From Lycorma delicatula (taxonomy: Eukaryota > Arthropoda > Insecta > Hemiptera > Fulgoridae): a DNA stretch of 64,000 bases. Under the pieces are notes generated by a model that was not told the DNA's origin, did not search any database, and saw nothing but the letters and a program-made list of their open reading frames with translations. A program made the translations under genes and the position numbers. Location: contig NC_134458.1 of the NCBI RefSeq assembly GCF_047948215.1, positions 142,146,036 through 142,210,035 on the forward strand, given 5' to 3'. This document shows positions 47,305-60,044 of the stretch, piece after piece (position 1 is the stretch's first letter; every line of letters begins with the position of its first letter).

Positions 47305-48765
47305 TGTTTTCCCTCAGAGACAGACTGAAATGTCAGTTGAACGTTATTCTATAGAAAATTAAAGAGAAATGCAAAGAAATGTGGTTTGAAAGGGCAAGTC
47401 GGGCGTGGTGTCACATATTACAATATATTTATTAATTAAATTTAAATTTGGAGGAAAGCGATCTCCGTTTTATTTTCATTTTCACAGCAAGGCTTTGGCT
47501 GTTAGTCTTAAACAGTGTCTCATATAGGAAAGTCGAAAGAATCATATGTCGTCTCCCTGTGCAACCCTCAAGAGGAGGAAAGCATTGTACATTTTTTTGG
47601 TTCATGTCATATTCTCGGGAATATTATGTTCTTCTGGTTCGGTAGAAATGATTTAAGAGAACAAGACACCATTTATATTAAATAGATAGGACTGGACTAA
47701 ATCGATTATTTATGTCCAGGATGCACTAAAATTTAGAGGGCAGTAGGTTGAGGAATTTAATTTTAATTAGGAAAACCAATATCTTTCGCGTAACCTGTCT
47801 TTGATGTATAAGTTTGAAGAAAAAAAATTGAATATTATTAAAACTGTACTAGTTTTTCCTCTTTCTCTGTATTCTTGAGGCCAACCTGGCAGACGACTTC
47901 TTTGTCTTGCAAAAGGCGCATTATTATATGTGAATCCTTTATACGTTATTTTAATTTATATCTTATTTTTTGGTCTTTAACTGATTTATTTTGTTATAAT
48001 TCTACTTTATGTAAATAAACACACATTTTTTATTAATATTAAATTAAGGTATACTTTTCTTTTGTGAAACAAATTATATTCACTGCTTAAGTTCATCCAG
48101 CATGAAATTAAATAAATTTTTAGATATTTTTTGAATAATTTCGAATTGTGTAAGCAATTTTCAGTCTTGTGAATTACCCGTGGATTTACAATATTATGAA
48201 TCAAAAATTAATAATATTTAATTAAATGCTTTGATAAACAATACAATACTTATAAATATTATTTCCGAATGAAAATAGTTGAATGTTTTGAAAAAAAAAG
48301 AAATTTGTTTTATAATTAAGAACGTAGAATGAAAAAGTTTTCGAGCTGTTAGCATGTTAAATTTAAAAATCGGATTTTCAATGGCAGAGAGTTTCATTGT
48401 TACTCTTATTTCATAATTACATAAACCGCGCTACAGTATTTCTTCACATCGCATAAGAAATATTAATTCTGGATTTTATTCAGTAATTTAGTTTGTTACT
48501 GTCGTAGTTAGTGTAACTAATATTTATATTTAAGGAGTATTTATTTTCTTTTTTTCTACTTTAATATGTTTGTGATGATAATTAGTAACTTAGATGTTTT
48601 TTCATCCAGTTTTCATCAAAGAAAGAAAAAAGTTAATTGCCTACTTTATCGTGACAGAAATAAGATATAATGGTATCTCATTAAATGGCAATGAAACATA
48701 ACAGACATGAGGAAATATGTCAACTGAGTTTTTCCTTAAATATGACTGACTGGAGGAATAAGGGG
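47305..48765. other. No gene recognised
   Basis: The 65-codon frame at 47448-47645 has balanced codons but no family I recognise. The rest is AT-rich. Confidence 0.4.
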
Positions 48766-49065
48766 GGTTAAGGAAAGGAGAAAGTAAGGGTTGCCCCGCT
48801 AATTACACGCCCTAAGTTGGTCATTATGTCCCCCCATGATGACTGATTGTACGGCCAGATATGGGACTGTTTTTGTCAAGGGAGAAAAGTTTAATTGGGC
48901 AAATCTCCTCTTAGTGACGCCGACGAACTTTTTAAAGACCGTCTCTCTGTCTGAGGGATGAGAATAAAATGCAGACTTTTTTTTTTGTAGGTTTAATTTT
49001 GCCTTCCGGTCCTGCTTAAACACGACCCTTTGGCCCTTCTTTCTTTTTTTTTTAGGCGAGGTATT
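48765..49065. other. GC-richer block, possible retroelement end
   Basis: A compact, less AT-rich block contains CTAAGTTGGTCATTATG, GACGCCGACGAACTTT and an AATAAA at 48963 before a T run. The minus frame 48799-49023 is open for 74 codons (VFKKFVGVTKRRFAQLNFSP within it) and the plus strand could equally be a 3' UTR with its AATAAA. I suspect a mobile-element 3' end but cannot name it. Confidence 0.3.
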
Positions 49066-49079
49066 TCTGTTTTTTTTTT

Positions 49080-49390
49080 TTTTTAATGTTAAATATATTA
49101 ATGTGTATAAGAATAGCTTTAGGCGTCTAAGAGGATCTGAATTTCCACCCTTCTTTTACAGTCATCTTTGCGTTCATTTTAGTTGTTTCATAATTTTTTC
49201 TTCGTTTTATACGAATAATTTTAATAGCTTATTTATAAAAGAAGTTTTTTCGTTTGTAATATATATATATATAGATTTAAACTTTTTCTAAATTTTAACA
49301 TCAGAATATCGATAACGTTTTGTTTGTCTATAGATTATATTTAATGATTACAGATTCATAATCTATTCCGTAAATTGTTCTAGAACATTA
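49080..49390. other. No feature seen
   Basis: AT-rich sequence with a short TA run at 49259-49273. Confidence 0.5.
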
Positions 49391-49392
49391 CT

Positions 49393-49760
49393 GCTCATCT
49401 TTACTCAGGTAAGCCTCTTATTAAATTAGTAAAAAAAGTTCGGGTAAACGTAATACCGGGAACATTATTTTTTAGTGAAAATTTTCACCGTGATTTCTGT
49501 TCCGACGATTAAATCTGGGTATCTTGAAATTTCGGTAAGAAAAATTATTGGGTACTAACAAATAAAATTGATGGTTCAATATATTTATTGACCTGAAAAA
49601 CTATTTTAAAGATGTATTCCAGAATTATATGTCCAGTACTTTCCTAGAAAAATGTTTACAATAATATTCTTCGATAAACAGACTTTTTTATGTTTTGTGT
49701 AAATTTACTTTGTTAAATTACCAAAAATAAGTAGAACTTTGTAGAAAGTTTACTGAAAAC
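49393..49760 (+). repeat. Left arm of long-ITR transposon family
   Basis: Contains TTATTGACCTGAAAAACTAT, then TTCCAGAATTATATGTCCAG and TTTGTTAAATTACCAAAAATA. These match the inner parts of the arms at 11636 and 13091. A CTCAGGTAAGC-like outer end is near 49403. I see no inverted partner nearby, so it is probably a solitary arm. Confidence 0.55.
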
Positions 49761-49764
49761 GAAA

Positions 49765-51495
49765 TTTTTAGATGTTCAACTTATTTATAACAAGACAAGG
49801 CAAAATATTGCTGAAATGTTATAATATTAAAAATATAAAATTAAGTAATGTTTGCTGTGATTTAAAAAGTAAACGTTTTAGGACTGTGAACTTTCTCATT
49901 ATAATGAGTGATATACGCGATACGCGAGTGAATTTTAAAACAGGAAACTTAGATGCACTTTCTGTAAATTTATTGTGCTTCTTTAACAACATTTTTGCTT
50001 TTTGTACTGTTACACCTATTCTTCTGCTAAGATATTTCCGCAAATTAAAAATTATATACTGTAAATAAACTTCACACAAAAAATACTTTAAAATACAACC
50101 TTTCAATTGCTTTTACATGTGCAGAATTACTAGGTCAAAATTTGATTTAAAAAAAATTTTAATATTTAATAGTTTTTGTTTTTTATTAACTAACTGTACG
50201 AAGTTGAACGTGGCTTGAATTTACCTACAAAACTCTACATTTCCAACTTTTGTAGTTGTTTAGAAGTGAGATTCTTTTTGTGTTTTCTAAGTAATATAAA
50301 GAGTAACTGTGACATATGTTAACTCTCAAACAACTTACCCTAATTCGTTATTGATTGTTTTTTGTACGATCATGTATCAGAAGCATCTTTTACTACATTT
50401 TTTTTTTTTCATAAATAGTCCATTTTATCGTACAGTATTGGAATACGAACCAAATTAAAACGAATTTTACCATCGTAAATTGTTACGAAGGAGACTTTAT
50501 TTTTGAGTGAATTGTTAAGAGACTGTTGATTTTTTACATAAGAGGTTTAAAGCTTCTTTTTTCATAAGATTGGTCTTTCAAAATGTTATACTGTGATGTT
50601 TTATTGTATAGAAACCAGTTAAAAGTCAAATTAAATGAATTTTAAAAAATTTGAAAAACTCTTGACATTTTTTATTGTAACCTCTTCTATTTGGAAATAT
50701 TTTGAAAAAAACGTAATATTTCCCTTTCGCTCCCAAAAATTACTGGTGGTTATTTTGATCGTGATGTGGACGTTTTGATTTCTAAAATATTGTATAAAAA
50801 CTGTACATACCAATTTTCATCGTTGCACTTTTTTTCCTTATTTTTTATTTTTAATGAATTTATAATTGGAAGTATCCTTGTTTTGGTTTTAAATCAAAAA
50901 GTTTTAATTATGTAATAATTATATACGTTTATTAATCTAAATTCATTTTTTTCCATCTGAGGAATAATTACGCCAAATTTTAGCACAAAGAAAACTTAAT
51001 TTTTTTTATATGTTCATATTTTTTATATTCCATTAAGAATAATTTATCTGTACATTTTTTGTTTACTTTTTCTAATAAGTTTAATTGTAACTGCCGAAGT
51101 GTCAGCTTCTAGCTGTTCAAGAGTTGAAAGAATTAATCATGAACGAATCAGGATTTCATATTTATTTATGTAGATTAAATTCTATTTCAGTCCAATTTTA
51201 GGTTTGCTTCTATGGCTCTAATGTGATTACGCCTAAAGGAAATAATATTTTCTTTTATTTTTAGCACATTCGAATTCAAAATGCCTTAAATATGCTTTGT
51301 GAATGTAAAAGAATATTTTTATTAGTGAAATATAGAATAACACTTCCTTGAAATTTTTGTTGAAAGCATAAAACTGTATACTCCCTGGAATGATTTTTTT
51401 ACAAATTCTTAATTTTAAAAAATTACTAAGATTTCTTTTTTTTATCCAAATCTTTTTTAGTGTACATTCTGATCCCTTTGTGAAAGATACGTGCC
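49765..51495. other. AT-rich DNA, no gene seen
   Basis: Frames at 49772-50068 and 49819-50106 overlap on opposite strands and are Lys/Leu/Phe-rich; neither is convincing. Confidence 0.5.
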
Positions 51496-51499
51496 TTGT

Positions 51500-52700
51500 G
51501 GTGATTTTGGTCATTATACCGCCCTAGCCGTTCCTAACCACAATGGGATTTAACAGAGGAAGCAATGATGATGCCTCGGTAGATATTTCCATCAGTTATT
51601 TATTCTCGCTTTTCTTCAGTAAGGTTTCTTTGGACATATTCACTCTTTTTTCGTCCTTGTCACTCACACAAATGTTACCGGGCGCGAACCTCTTGCCTCA
51701 ATCTGCTCATACCGAAGAAGTCTATAACAATCTTGCTTAAACTTCATATATAACAATAACAGTTTCTACAACAATAGCAACTTGATTAAATTCTTTAGAC
51801 TAATTTAAACGAAACAAAATTGGCCTCAGTCGCGTACCACACATTATTGTTCAATGAATCAGCGGCGAATTTTAACCTATTATCGCTCCTAGGTCTACTG
51901 TATTATATATCACAGTCATTTCAATCTGAGGTAAATGGCACTCCTTTCCACTTAGGTTTTCATTCATTTTCACTCTGGTTTCCATATATCTTCAAGCATT
52001 CCATGGCAATTTCCCTTTGACTTTCAGTTAACTGTTAAATTTCTTAAACCTCCGGTCTGGTCAGCTTTCGGTAGCAAGGTGAATGCCTTCATCCTTCCGC
52101 ACACATCTCCACGCTTTATAAAAACATAAGTAGAATAGTTGATCTGATCTCTCCGGAGCTTGGTGTCAATACGCCTACCCTCGGTCAGGAAATGCCAAAC
52201 CGGTTCGTAGCTGCTACTTTAACCATCAGCGCATTAACTCCTTTCATCAACTCTCTGCAGGGCTAAAAACTTCAGGAAGCCAGCAACTATAAGCTGTTCT
52301 CAAGAAAAGACTCTTTCAAGTTCGCTAACAATTTTGATAATCTCAGCCTCGTGCCAGGAGAACCATACAGGAAGGAAGGAAGAACATGGTACACATTATC
52401 CCCGACCTTATAGTCCTGGCAAACGCCCGAATTAATTAAACCAAACCTGGTTAATTTATCTTTAAACGGACCATGTCCAAACAAATATTGAATTCTATAA
52501 CGATTGGGTGAAACCTACGCTGTATCTACCCAAACTGCAACATCTGTAAAAATGCCATGCGTATGATGACCGAGAGAAGATTCTTTTAATATAACCTGCC
52601 AAGATTCAAAACCTTGGTCTTTAATTTCTTGTCTACTCGCAGAGATGATTTGGTCTGCTGTTGTGTGTTGTAGCGTAGATTGCGCTCAGAGGCAATGATA
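51500..52700 (-). mobile_element. R1/I-like LINE 3' end
   Basis: The coding relic at the right end (52200-52700) is followed on the minus strand by about 500-700 bp of less AT-rich sequence, probably 3' UTR, with an AATAAA-type signal near 51600. The left boundary is approximate. ORFs at 51543-51740 and 51820-52020 on the plus strand are likely spurious. Confidence 0.6.
52200..52690 (-). pseudogene. LINE ORF2 C-terminus with zinc-finger remnant
   Basis: The minus frame reads SRQEIKDQGFESWQVILKES, THGIFTDVAVWVD, a stop, then NRYRIQYLFGHGPFKDKLTR, FGLINSGVCQDYKVGDN and RTRLRLSKLLANL. This is the W..W..GR.TH...D and LTGHG.F..YL.RF..C..C pattern found after the reverse transcriptase in R1 and related LINEs. 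The second Cys of the finger is Tyr and the H..C end is decayed. An internal stop lies near 52520. Confidence 0.7.
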
Positions 52701-52704
52701 TTTT

Positions 52705-54425
52705 TATCCAACAAGTACGCTTACATATTTTTTGTTACGAAGTGAGTTTTTTGATTTTAGCTATTAGCTGTTTTTCGAAAAACAATAGACTGTTTTACAA
52801 ATTATTGTTTTTTTTCCTTTGTATGTTAAAATTATATTTGGATTTAATTCAGTTAGTTTTTTAATGTGAAAAATTGACATAAAACCTTTTAATAATCAAT
52901 CTACTTACATTTCAATCTTAAGTCCTAAATTTCTTTGAAATTTATATTAATCTCATTTTTAAGCTCAATCAAGTTGAATTAATTTTATTCATTAAAATAT
53001 ATATATATATATTTAATAAAACGTATAATGTTATTTAAGAAAAGATAAGTAAAATTTCATTGCGAATAAAGTTCTTGGGAAATGAGAGTACAACTACCGA
53101 ATGTAAAAGAAAGGTACACCTACTTTTTATTACCTTCATTTATTTCCCTTTGAGAAACAGTAAACTATTACTTCAATTCCAGCTACAACATTTGACGATT
53201 TATTTTCCTTTATTTTAAATCTTTTTTTTATATTAAAAAAAATTTCTGATATATATGCCTCAAAAAGCCATTATTATAGTCTTAGTTACCATTTGTTTGC
53301 AATTTGTCCTTGACAAATTTCTATTTTCAAATTTTTATTTTTATTTGCGTTAGGTTTTTTTTTAATATTAATGACTTAATCATCCAGTATTTAGAGTATA
53401 ATTGGGATAAAGACCTAAGTATCAGTAATATAATTGGGGTCCGATTTTACCCGCTTGATCAAGTGACGTCTTTACCTTAAAAATTATGTATTAAAAGTAC
53501 AATTGAGAAATAAAATCAAAATTCTTAGTAAAAAATTTGGGCCCCAGTTGACCATCTTGTTGAGTGATGTTTTTATCATCAAAATTATATTTCATATACA
53601 ATACAATTTCTAAATAAAATAAAAATTTTTAGTAAATAAATCTGGTTTCCATTTGATATCCTTGCCTAATTGATAATTCATTTTTTATAACGTCACAACG
53701 TGAAAAAAGATATAGTATCAGAAATGATAAAAAACTTGGTAAAATCTTTGATTTTTTTCAACTCCGGTCCTATGGAAACCTCATTGTTTTTTATGTTTCC
53801 ATATTGTCTATATTAATACTAGATACAATTGGGTTTAAACTTCGAAAATTATGGGTTAAAAAAAATGATATAAATACTAATACCGTTCAGTCCACATTTT
53901 TTTTGGGAGGACTTCAAAGTTTATTTTATTTTAGTCATTATTCAATAAATAACTGGTGTGATGTTAATCAACAGGGCAAAAAATATGAGTACTAAAATTC
54001 CTTCTTGCCCGGTGAGATCGTAGATCAGGTAAAGCCGTTGTTTATATAGAAACAACATATTCCCAACATACAGCTAAATTTTCATTTTTTTGGCCAACGG
54101 GTTTTCAAGATACAAGGAAAACCGTTTTGAAATCTTGTCGAATGTTTCCACCACTAAATCCGTTCGACTTAAAACTGGAAATTTAAATAATTTAATAACT
54201 AATAATGCTCAGTTTACTACGATCACTACACAAAAAGTAAAAAAATTCGAAATTGTGAAAATTAGTCTCTCTTTTTACAGAATTTTTGCAGAAAGTACGG
54301 TATTACTTTCGGCTGCATAGTGGGATGGGAGTGAAAATGAATTTTCTTTACGTTTTGAGATATGAGGCGTACGAAAATATGATTCTTTTAAAATAGGATT
54401 TCCTTATTTTTTATATAGATATATG
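52705..54425. other. AT-rich DNA, no gene seen
   Basis: The stretch 53390-53650 contains loosely repeated phrases (TTTTTAGTAAA, GACGTCTTTACC/GATGTTTTTATC), suggesting a diverged tandem repeat of about 120 bp, but I cannot define units firmly. Confidence 0.4.
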
Positions 54426-54429
54426 TAAA

Positions 54430-54735
54430 ATTTTTGTGGTTCAAAAATCTCCAAAAGTACAAGATCAATTTGTTTGAAATTACTTTTGCTCTAGTAGTAT
54501 ATCTAAAGTTGTGCGTATGGAAATTTTATGAAGATTGATCGAGTCGTTCTTGAGTTACGCTCAATTTAAGGTCCAAATAATTTGAAAATTTGGTGACACA
54601 AACTGTTTAATACTACTAGATCAATTTCATTGAAATTTAGTTATTCTATAGTACATCTGAAGTGCTTGTGAAAATTTAAGAACAATTGGTTTAGTCTTTC
54701 TTAAGTTACGTTCAATTTAAGTCGAAAAACTTTGA
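54430..54735 (+). repeat. Two diverged ~150 bp tandem units
   Basis: AGATCAATTTGTTTGAAATTA at 54462 is matched by a near copy at 54618. The closing phrase CTTGAGTTACGCTCAATTTAA near 54550 is matched near 54700. The spacing is 150-156 bp, so the region is two tandem units with indels. Each unit ends with the recurring AAATTT..GAAGAT.GATC motif. Confidence 0.65.
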
Positions 54736-55200
54736 AGGGGGCATGATAGAAGCATGTGTCGTTATGATGGTGCGTGGAAACTAGCAATAATGTACGGCGT
54801 GTTCAGGTAGCGTTACCTACTTTGAGGGTCATGATGACTGGATTTGTGTTTGAGCGGAGGCAAAAGGAAACAAAATAAATTAACGAAGAGTCGTTCTTGC
54901 GCAAGAATGTTTTTAATTTTTCTCCAAAATTTAATCCATCAACGCCCCGTATACAGACATACTTTTGGTCCATTTTCAAAAACATTTACGTTACGCAGGT
55001 CCGTAGATATCAATCAAAATACAGGCCGACGCAAACACGCACATATATCTACCGTAAATTTATAAACTTGTGTTTTTTGTATTAACAAGTTCTTTAAACG
55101 TTACCATTTGCAAAAACCCCAATACCCAAATATTTGGTCTATTGCTATACATTTCCTTTATAGCAGCAAAGCTATAACGGGGAAAGTAAAAATACTTTAA
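54736..55200. other. Repeat remnant, no gene
   Basis: GTGTTCAGGTAGCGTTACC at 54799 resembles the outer end of the long-ITR family (TTCAGGTAGTGTTAAC at 11649), so a scrap of that family may start here. Overlapping frames at 54803-55085 on both strands are not convincing. Confidence 0.3.
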
Positions 55201-55204
55201 ATTG

Positions 55205-57580
55205 TTTTTTTCAGTAAAGAATCAAAAAGTAATAACGTCTTTTGAAATATTAAATATTAAAATCAAACTGATTTCTTTTTTCAGAAAGTTTTACTTTTAT
55301 TTTTTATTTATTCAGTTTTCAAAGCTAAAAATAAATTCGTATATCTCAATTAGGTTTTCGATGAAGGTATTTGGAAGTAAATATCGAGTTTCTACAATAT
55401 TTTTAAAATACTGGATTTTCCAATTATTTTCTTTTATGAAGTCTTTCTGTCACAGTAAGTTGATTACCTGTATACGTTGATGACTTGCCTAATATTTTAA
55501 AAAAGAAATTGAAAATACTGTTTAACTCAGTATTTACCTGTTTACATTAGGTAAGCAAATTTTACGTAGATTAAGCTTTATTACGAATTTTTTTAATGTT
55601 TTATTGAATAAAACACAGTTGATATTATTATACTTTTATTCCGTATACAATCGGTGATTGTTTATAATGAGTCAAATATTATTTCAATGATCAATTTTTT
55701 AACAGTTTTCATTTGGTCATTGTATTCGTTACTTATTGACAAAATTAATAAATACTAATTTAGTTAATAAATTTTTAAAATATCTGGTAATTTTTTTTTA
55801 AAAACGTTTCTATTTTTTCTAAAGATTCTTGGTATTGATAGAGACAATTCAAGTGGTAGACAATTCTTCTTAAACTGAAACGATATTTTTCTTTTTCCTT
55901 TTTTGTTTATGACAAGAAATAGATGACGAAGGGTAGATGAAGTACGATAGTGAATCGGTGGATTGTGAGTTGTAGTACATGTCTTTATCTTTTCATCTTT
56001 TCCTTCTTCGTATGTATGTGTATATGTGTGCGTATCTTCTGTTTCTAAAGAGAAAGCAAGCGATGGGTGAGAGAGAGATAGCGTTAGTGAAAGGGAGAAA
56101 AGAGATAGACAGAGTAAGAAGGCATACACAGCCACAGTACAGCGAGTGGGGCCCTCAGGGCTAATGTGGTATCATAGTCCGTAATTAGCCGTCTGAGAAT
56201 ACAAGATAATGTACTTCGCCTGCATAAATCTTTCCATGCAAAGCATCCTTCCTTATTCACAGTTTCTCCTCCGTTCTCAGATCCATTTTTGTCATCCACC
56301 ACACCTCCTGTCCTAATATTACTTGCTCTTCTTCCTACACATAATTTCCTTCACTTCTACAATTGAGCTCTGAACTTTAAACCCTATTGGGGGAAACAAT
56401 TATGATGTTTCAGCCTTACTGCTTTCCTCCTCTTTCAGTTCTACTCATTTACCTATATACATATATATATATATGTAACATACGATTAAAAGTTTCCTCT
56501 GTAGTATTGAAAATTCTATTTTAAAGTTAACAAAAATCTTCTAATTGCATATTTCTCAGACATTCAGGATTCTGAAAAAAATTTGTTTCCGAATTTTTTA
56601 TTTTATTTTATTAATAAAAAAAACATCTTTGAATAAAAATCATTTAAAGATTTTAGGTTGTGAAAAATTTCGTACTATTATTCATTACAAATTATCATTT
56701 TGTATTATTTAAATAATTTTTATAAGCATTTAGTGAAACTGCCCAAATGTGCGGAGGTTATTAGAAACAGAGTAAATGTTTATCGGCTATTGATAGCAAT
56801 TAAAATGCAGTGATTGGTGTATTTTGTTCGAATGAAAGTAAATTCGTATTGTATATAAATGATAGGATAAATATGCGGTTTCAGTCTTTCTTTTTTTTAA
56901 GATGTAACACTTGACCGCTATGTGGCTGCGTTAGTTTTTTAAATGTGGTTCAACTGGTTTAGTGCCTACAGATTAGGGAAAATAAATTTGAAAAAATAGC
57001 GATTTGTATGGTACAGATTAGGGAAGATACGAAATAAACTGGAATGAGTATTTATTCTTTAAAGTTATTTTTATGAAATGTAATTACATTGTGAATTTAA
57101 CAGCCATCTAAATAAATCTACTAACATTTTCATTGATGATATGAAACTTCCTTTAAAAGTACAACATTCAGTAAAATTGGGTCTTAATCCATTCAAGACT
57201 ATGCCATCATAGAAAAACATTATATATATATATATATATAAAACTTTATCTGCAGTATCGAGGACCAATTTTAGGCATTATCGAAGGCCAGTCTATGATA
57301 CTCAAGGGCTTTTTCACGCTGCCGTGTATTATTCTCAGTCTTCGTCTCTATGAAACTGCATGGCAACACTTGCTTATCTTACGGTAAATAATTTATTTAG
57401 CTGTGATTTTAACTATACCGCTAACCCTTTCCTAACGAACAGTTTGTATTGTTTACGTCAACCAGTATTTGGTTGCGCGTAATTTATTTGTTTTTCGTAT
57501 TTTTAGTTACGTCTAGTTTTGTTATATTACATTAATTAACGTCTACGGTGCTTACTTTCTGTTTTGGCGTATAGAAACGT
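55205..57580. other. AT-rich DNA, no gene seen
   Basis: A purine-rich block at about 56050-56120 produces spurious frames on both strands. Short TA runs occur at 56460-56475 and 57221-57241. No supported gene. Confidence 0.5.
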
Positions 57581-57585
57581 CCCTT

Positions 57586-59270
57586 TTGAACTTAAGTTAT
57601 AGGGAGAGAAATATGAGATCAGATGATGAAATGGGGGTGAACAGCTGGTTTCGAAACCATCGGGGAATCGGAGACTGGGGCTTTCTCCACCTCGTGCTAA
57701 AGATAAGAAGAAGCCAAAGGCTAGTTGTAGAGGCTTCTTGTCCTGCAGGGAAGAAGTTTCTGATCAAGAGATACGCGATTTGTCACAGATAGCGTCCAAC
57801 ATTGAAGAGGGTGAGCCAGAGGAAGTGGGGGGAATGATCGCGAGAGTAGAAGCTTTCAAAGGCGGGCGAGATGTCTAACTTTCAACACAAAAAACAGCCC
57901 ACTCGGCCGGAAATGATGAAGGAAGCTGCACAGACTCGTATGAGATCTGAGCGGGCTGTGCTGCTTCAAGAGGTGACCACTCAGACCCGGGGTGGGGGTC
58001 TGACTCAGAATCCTGATGGAGGGGACGTGATCAGGGCAACTAACTTCAGGCCCTTGGGAAATGTATCTCTGATGAGACTCTTTTTTGACTGGTTCAAAGT
58101 GTTTGGCCGAAAATGGCATTTTGTACTTCTACACTGGTGACAGATCCTGGGGAAATTGGTGAGGTCTCTCAGGCGTGGCTACTGGACATAGTGGTGGGTG
58201 TTGGCCACCCATCAAAATTTTCCAGCCTTTCTTCGTGCACCTTGGGTTGGGAAACTAGTTAGCGAAGGTGGTCTGCAGGCAGGAAAAAAGCTTGTCGATA
58301 AATCGAGCACCACTGTTTTATCTGATGATGCGGTTGAAGTTGGGCGGACCACTTACGTTATTGTCGTTGACTCTGCCAAGGGAGAAGACAAGATAGTTCA
58401 CTGCTTTATGAAGGCCATCCCATATGTGGTAATGGCCGATATTGGTGTGTGTTTTTGTGGGCCTGCTGACCGGGTCGGTAGCTACTTCCGCCGGTTGGTA
58501 AAATATTTTGCCACGAGTGGTTGTAAATTTCAGGTGTTCCTTGACGGCAGGGCTTCGGGTGAACAGGTGCTGAACAGTCGTCTTCTATCGAAGAGGCCGG
58601 TGGGGCCGCCTACAGCGACCGTTGTCGTGAAGGCGGCGGGGAGGTCCTATGCGGACTTCCTGCGAACAGTGAAGGACAACGTATCGCCAGGTGAGTCTGG
58701 TATCCTCTCGGCCCGTCAGGGTCAGGTATCCCCCTGAGTACGACCGAGGGGGAGGATGCTGAGCGGCTCTGTAGAGAGATTGCAGAGAAGGTAGATGGTG
58801 TTACGACGGTGTTGGAAGTTAGGAGGGTAGCATGTCCTTATTAAGAATGTGGATGCCTTAACCACAAAAGAAGATTTCATGAGAGGTCTTCGTCGTGTTA
58901 CCGGTGACTGTTACCACTGATGTGCTATCGATGAGACCTTCCTACGGAGCCATTCAGTTAGTGACGCTAGCTTTGCCACCCATCCTGTCGGATAGATTGC
59001 TACACGACGGCTGGTTGCGGATTGGGTGGGTGGTCTGCAGAGTAATTTTTGGATCACTGGAAGAGCGGCTGTACTTCCTGCAAAACCTCTGCTACACTAT
59101 GTGGGGTCGAGGTTGCAGAAATGACACCGGAAGTAAGGTGTACTCACTGTGGAGCGTAGCATTATGGTGGCTCCGGCGCGGGATAGCCTCGTCCAGGAGA
59201 GGTGAGACACTCCTGCGTCTCATCATCGATGAGTGGACGGGGATTTCTGGAAGAGCCATGGGGGTATAAT
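57586..59270 (+). pseudogene. R1-like ORF1 (gag-like) relic
   Basis: ORF1 proteins bind element RNA in the retrotransposition particle. The relic spans several frames. Early part: SPPRAKDKKKPKASCRGFLS and VSDQEIRDLSQIASNIEEGE. Middle: an open stretch 58198-58737 with YFRRLVKYFATSGCKFQVFL and VKAAGRSYADFLRTVKDNVS. After a stop and shift: LIKNVDALTTKEDFMRGLRR, then TDVLSMRPSYGAIQLVTLAL and RLRIGWVVCRV-like sequence. The zinc-knuckle region survives only as RCTHCGA followed by a stop and HYGGS near 59133. At least four frame breaks are present. The order fits R1-clade ORF1 as I know it. Minus-strand frames in 57856-59618 are shadows. Confidence 0.72.
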
Positions 59271-59284
59271 AAGAGTCCCGGTGG

Positions 59285-59334
59285 GGAACCCTGTGGGGGG
59301 ATTCCCCATAACAGGCAAGGAGGGGGATTGTAAG
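59285..59334 (+). repeat. 50 bp GC-rich module, copy 1
   Basis: Begins GGAACCCTGTGGGGGGATTC and ends GGGGGATTGTAAG. It matches 62786-62835 at 48 of 50 positions by eye, far closer than expected for the decayed coding part next to it. Confidence 0.85.
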
Positions 59335-59359
59335 ACCGTTGTCTTGCAACGGTCTTACA
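59329..59359. repeat. Perfect 13 bp hairpin at R1 module
   Basis: TGTAAGACCGTTG pairs exactly with CAACGGTCTTACA across a five-base loop. It overlaps the right end of the 50 bp module. Confidence 0.85.
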
Positions 59360-59719
59360 GTGAGGGGTTCCTCACTAGAGGCGAGGCGTAAAGACCGGAG
59401 TCTCTGTGGGGGGATTCTCTTCGGGGTCCCCTCATTTGAGGCATGACGACTAATCGAAAGATAGGGTCTCGGCCACCTGGGTGGAACCTTAAGTTCTGCC
59501 GAGGTAATTTGAGGCGATGGCACCCCCCGAAGCTGTATTTATTCTTAACTACGGGTTTGGATCTGTGCGGCGGGGTAAACAGGGTAAATATAAAAAATAC
59601 GCAAGAAAAAATGTTCATTAATTTTAATCAGAGTTGTTACTGTACTTCATCATTTTATTTCACCCACATCTTATCTCATTGTTTTATATTACATTTTTCT
59701 ATTAGAGGGAAATAAATTG

Positions 59720-60040
59720 TTCTGTCAAATAGAGACAGCCAATCACACTTGCTTATAATCACCTGTAACGTAACGAATCATTTTAGATCCAGTTGACCTG
59801 ATAATGTCAAGTAGCGCGAAACAACTTACATGAAAGAGTTTTTTTTACCATTGGCAATACCTTCAGTTATTTGTCATAACAGTTATGTTAGTAAAAGTTT
59901 AGAAATACTAATTTATTTTTTTATTACTATTAGAGTGATGTTATTAACCCAAATGTGTGTTCATGAACTGAAACTTCATGATCACGCAAAAAATACTAAA
60001 TTATTGTCAACGATTTAAATTTTTTATCGACTAAAATTCC
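59720..60040. other. No feature seen
   Basis: AT-rich sequence between the R1 relic and the transposase relic. Confidence 0.45.
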
Positions 60041-60044
60041 GGCG

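Larger units (their letters stand above)
57586..59600 (+). mobile_element. R1-clade LINE 5' part: ORF1 and downstream GC-rich modules
   Basis: A 2 kb GC-rich island holds the relic of an R1-type ORF1 and then short iterated GC-rich modules (59280-59560). No reverse transcriptase follows, so the 3' part of the element is lost. The composition contrast with the flanks is strong. The modules contain GGGGGGATTC words several times and one of them is found again at 62786. Confidence 0.7.

Noticed and set aside
55764..56302. Minus-strand frames of 123 and 72 codons
   Set aside because: They come from a purine-rich block (GAGAGA-type) with Leu-Ser repeats and have no recognisable features.
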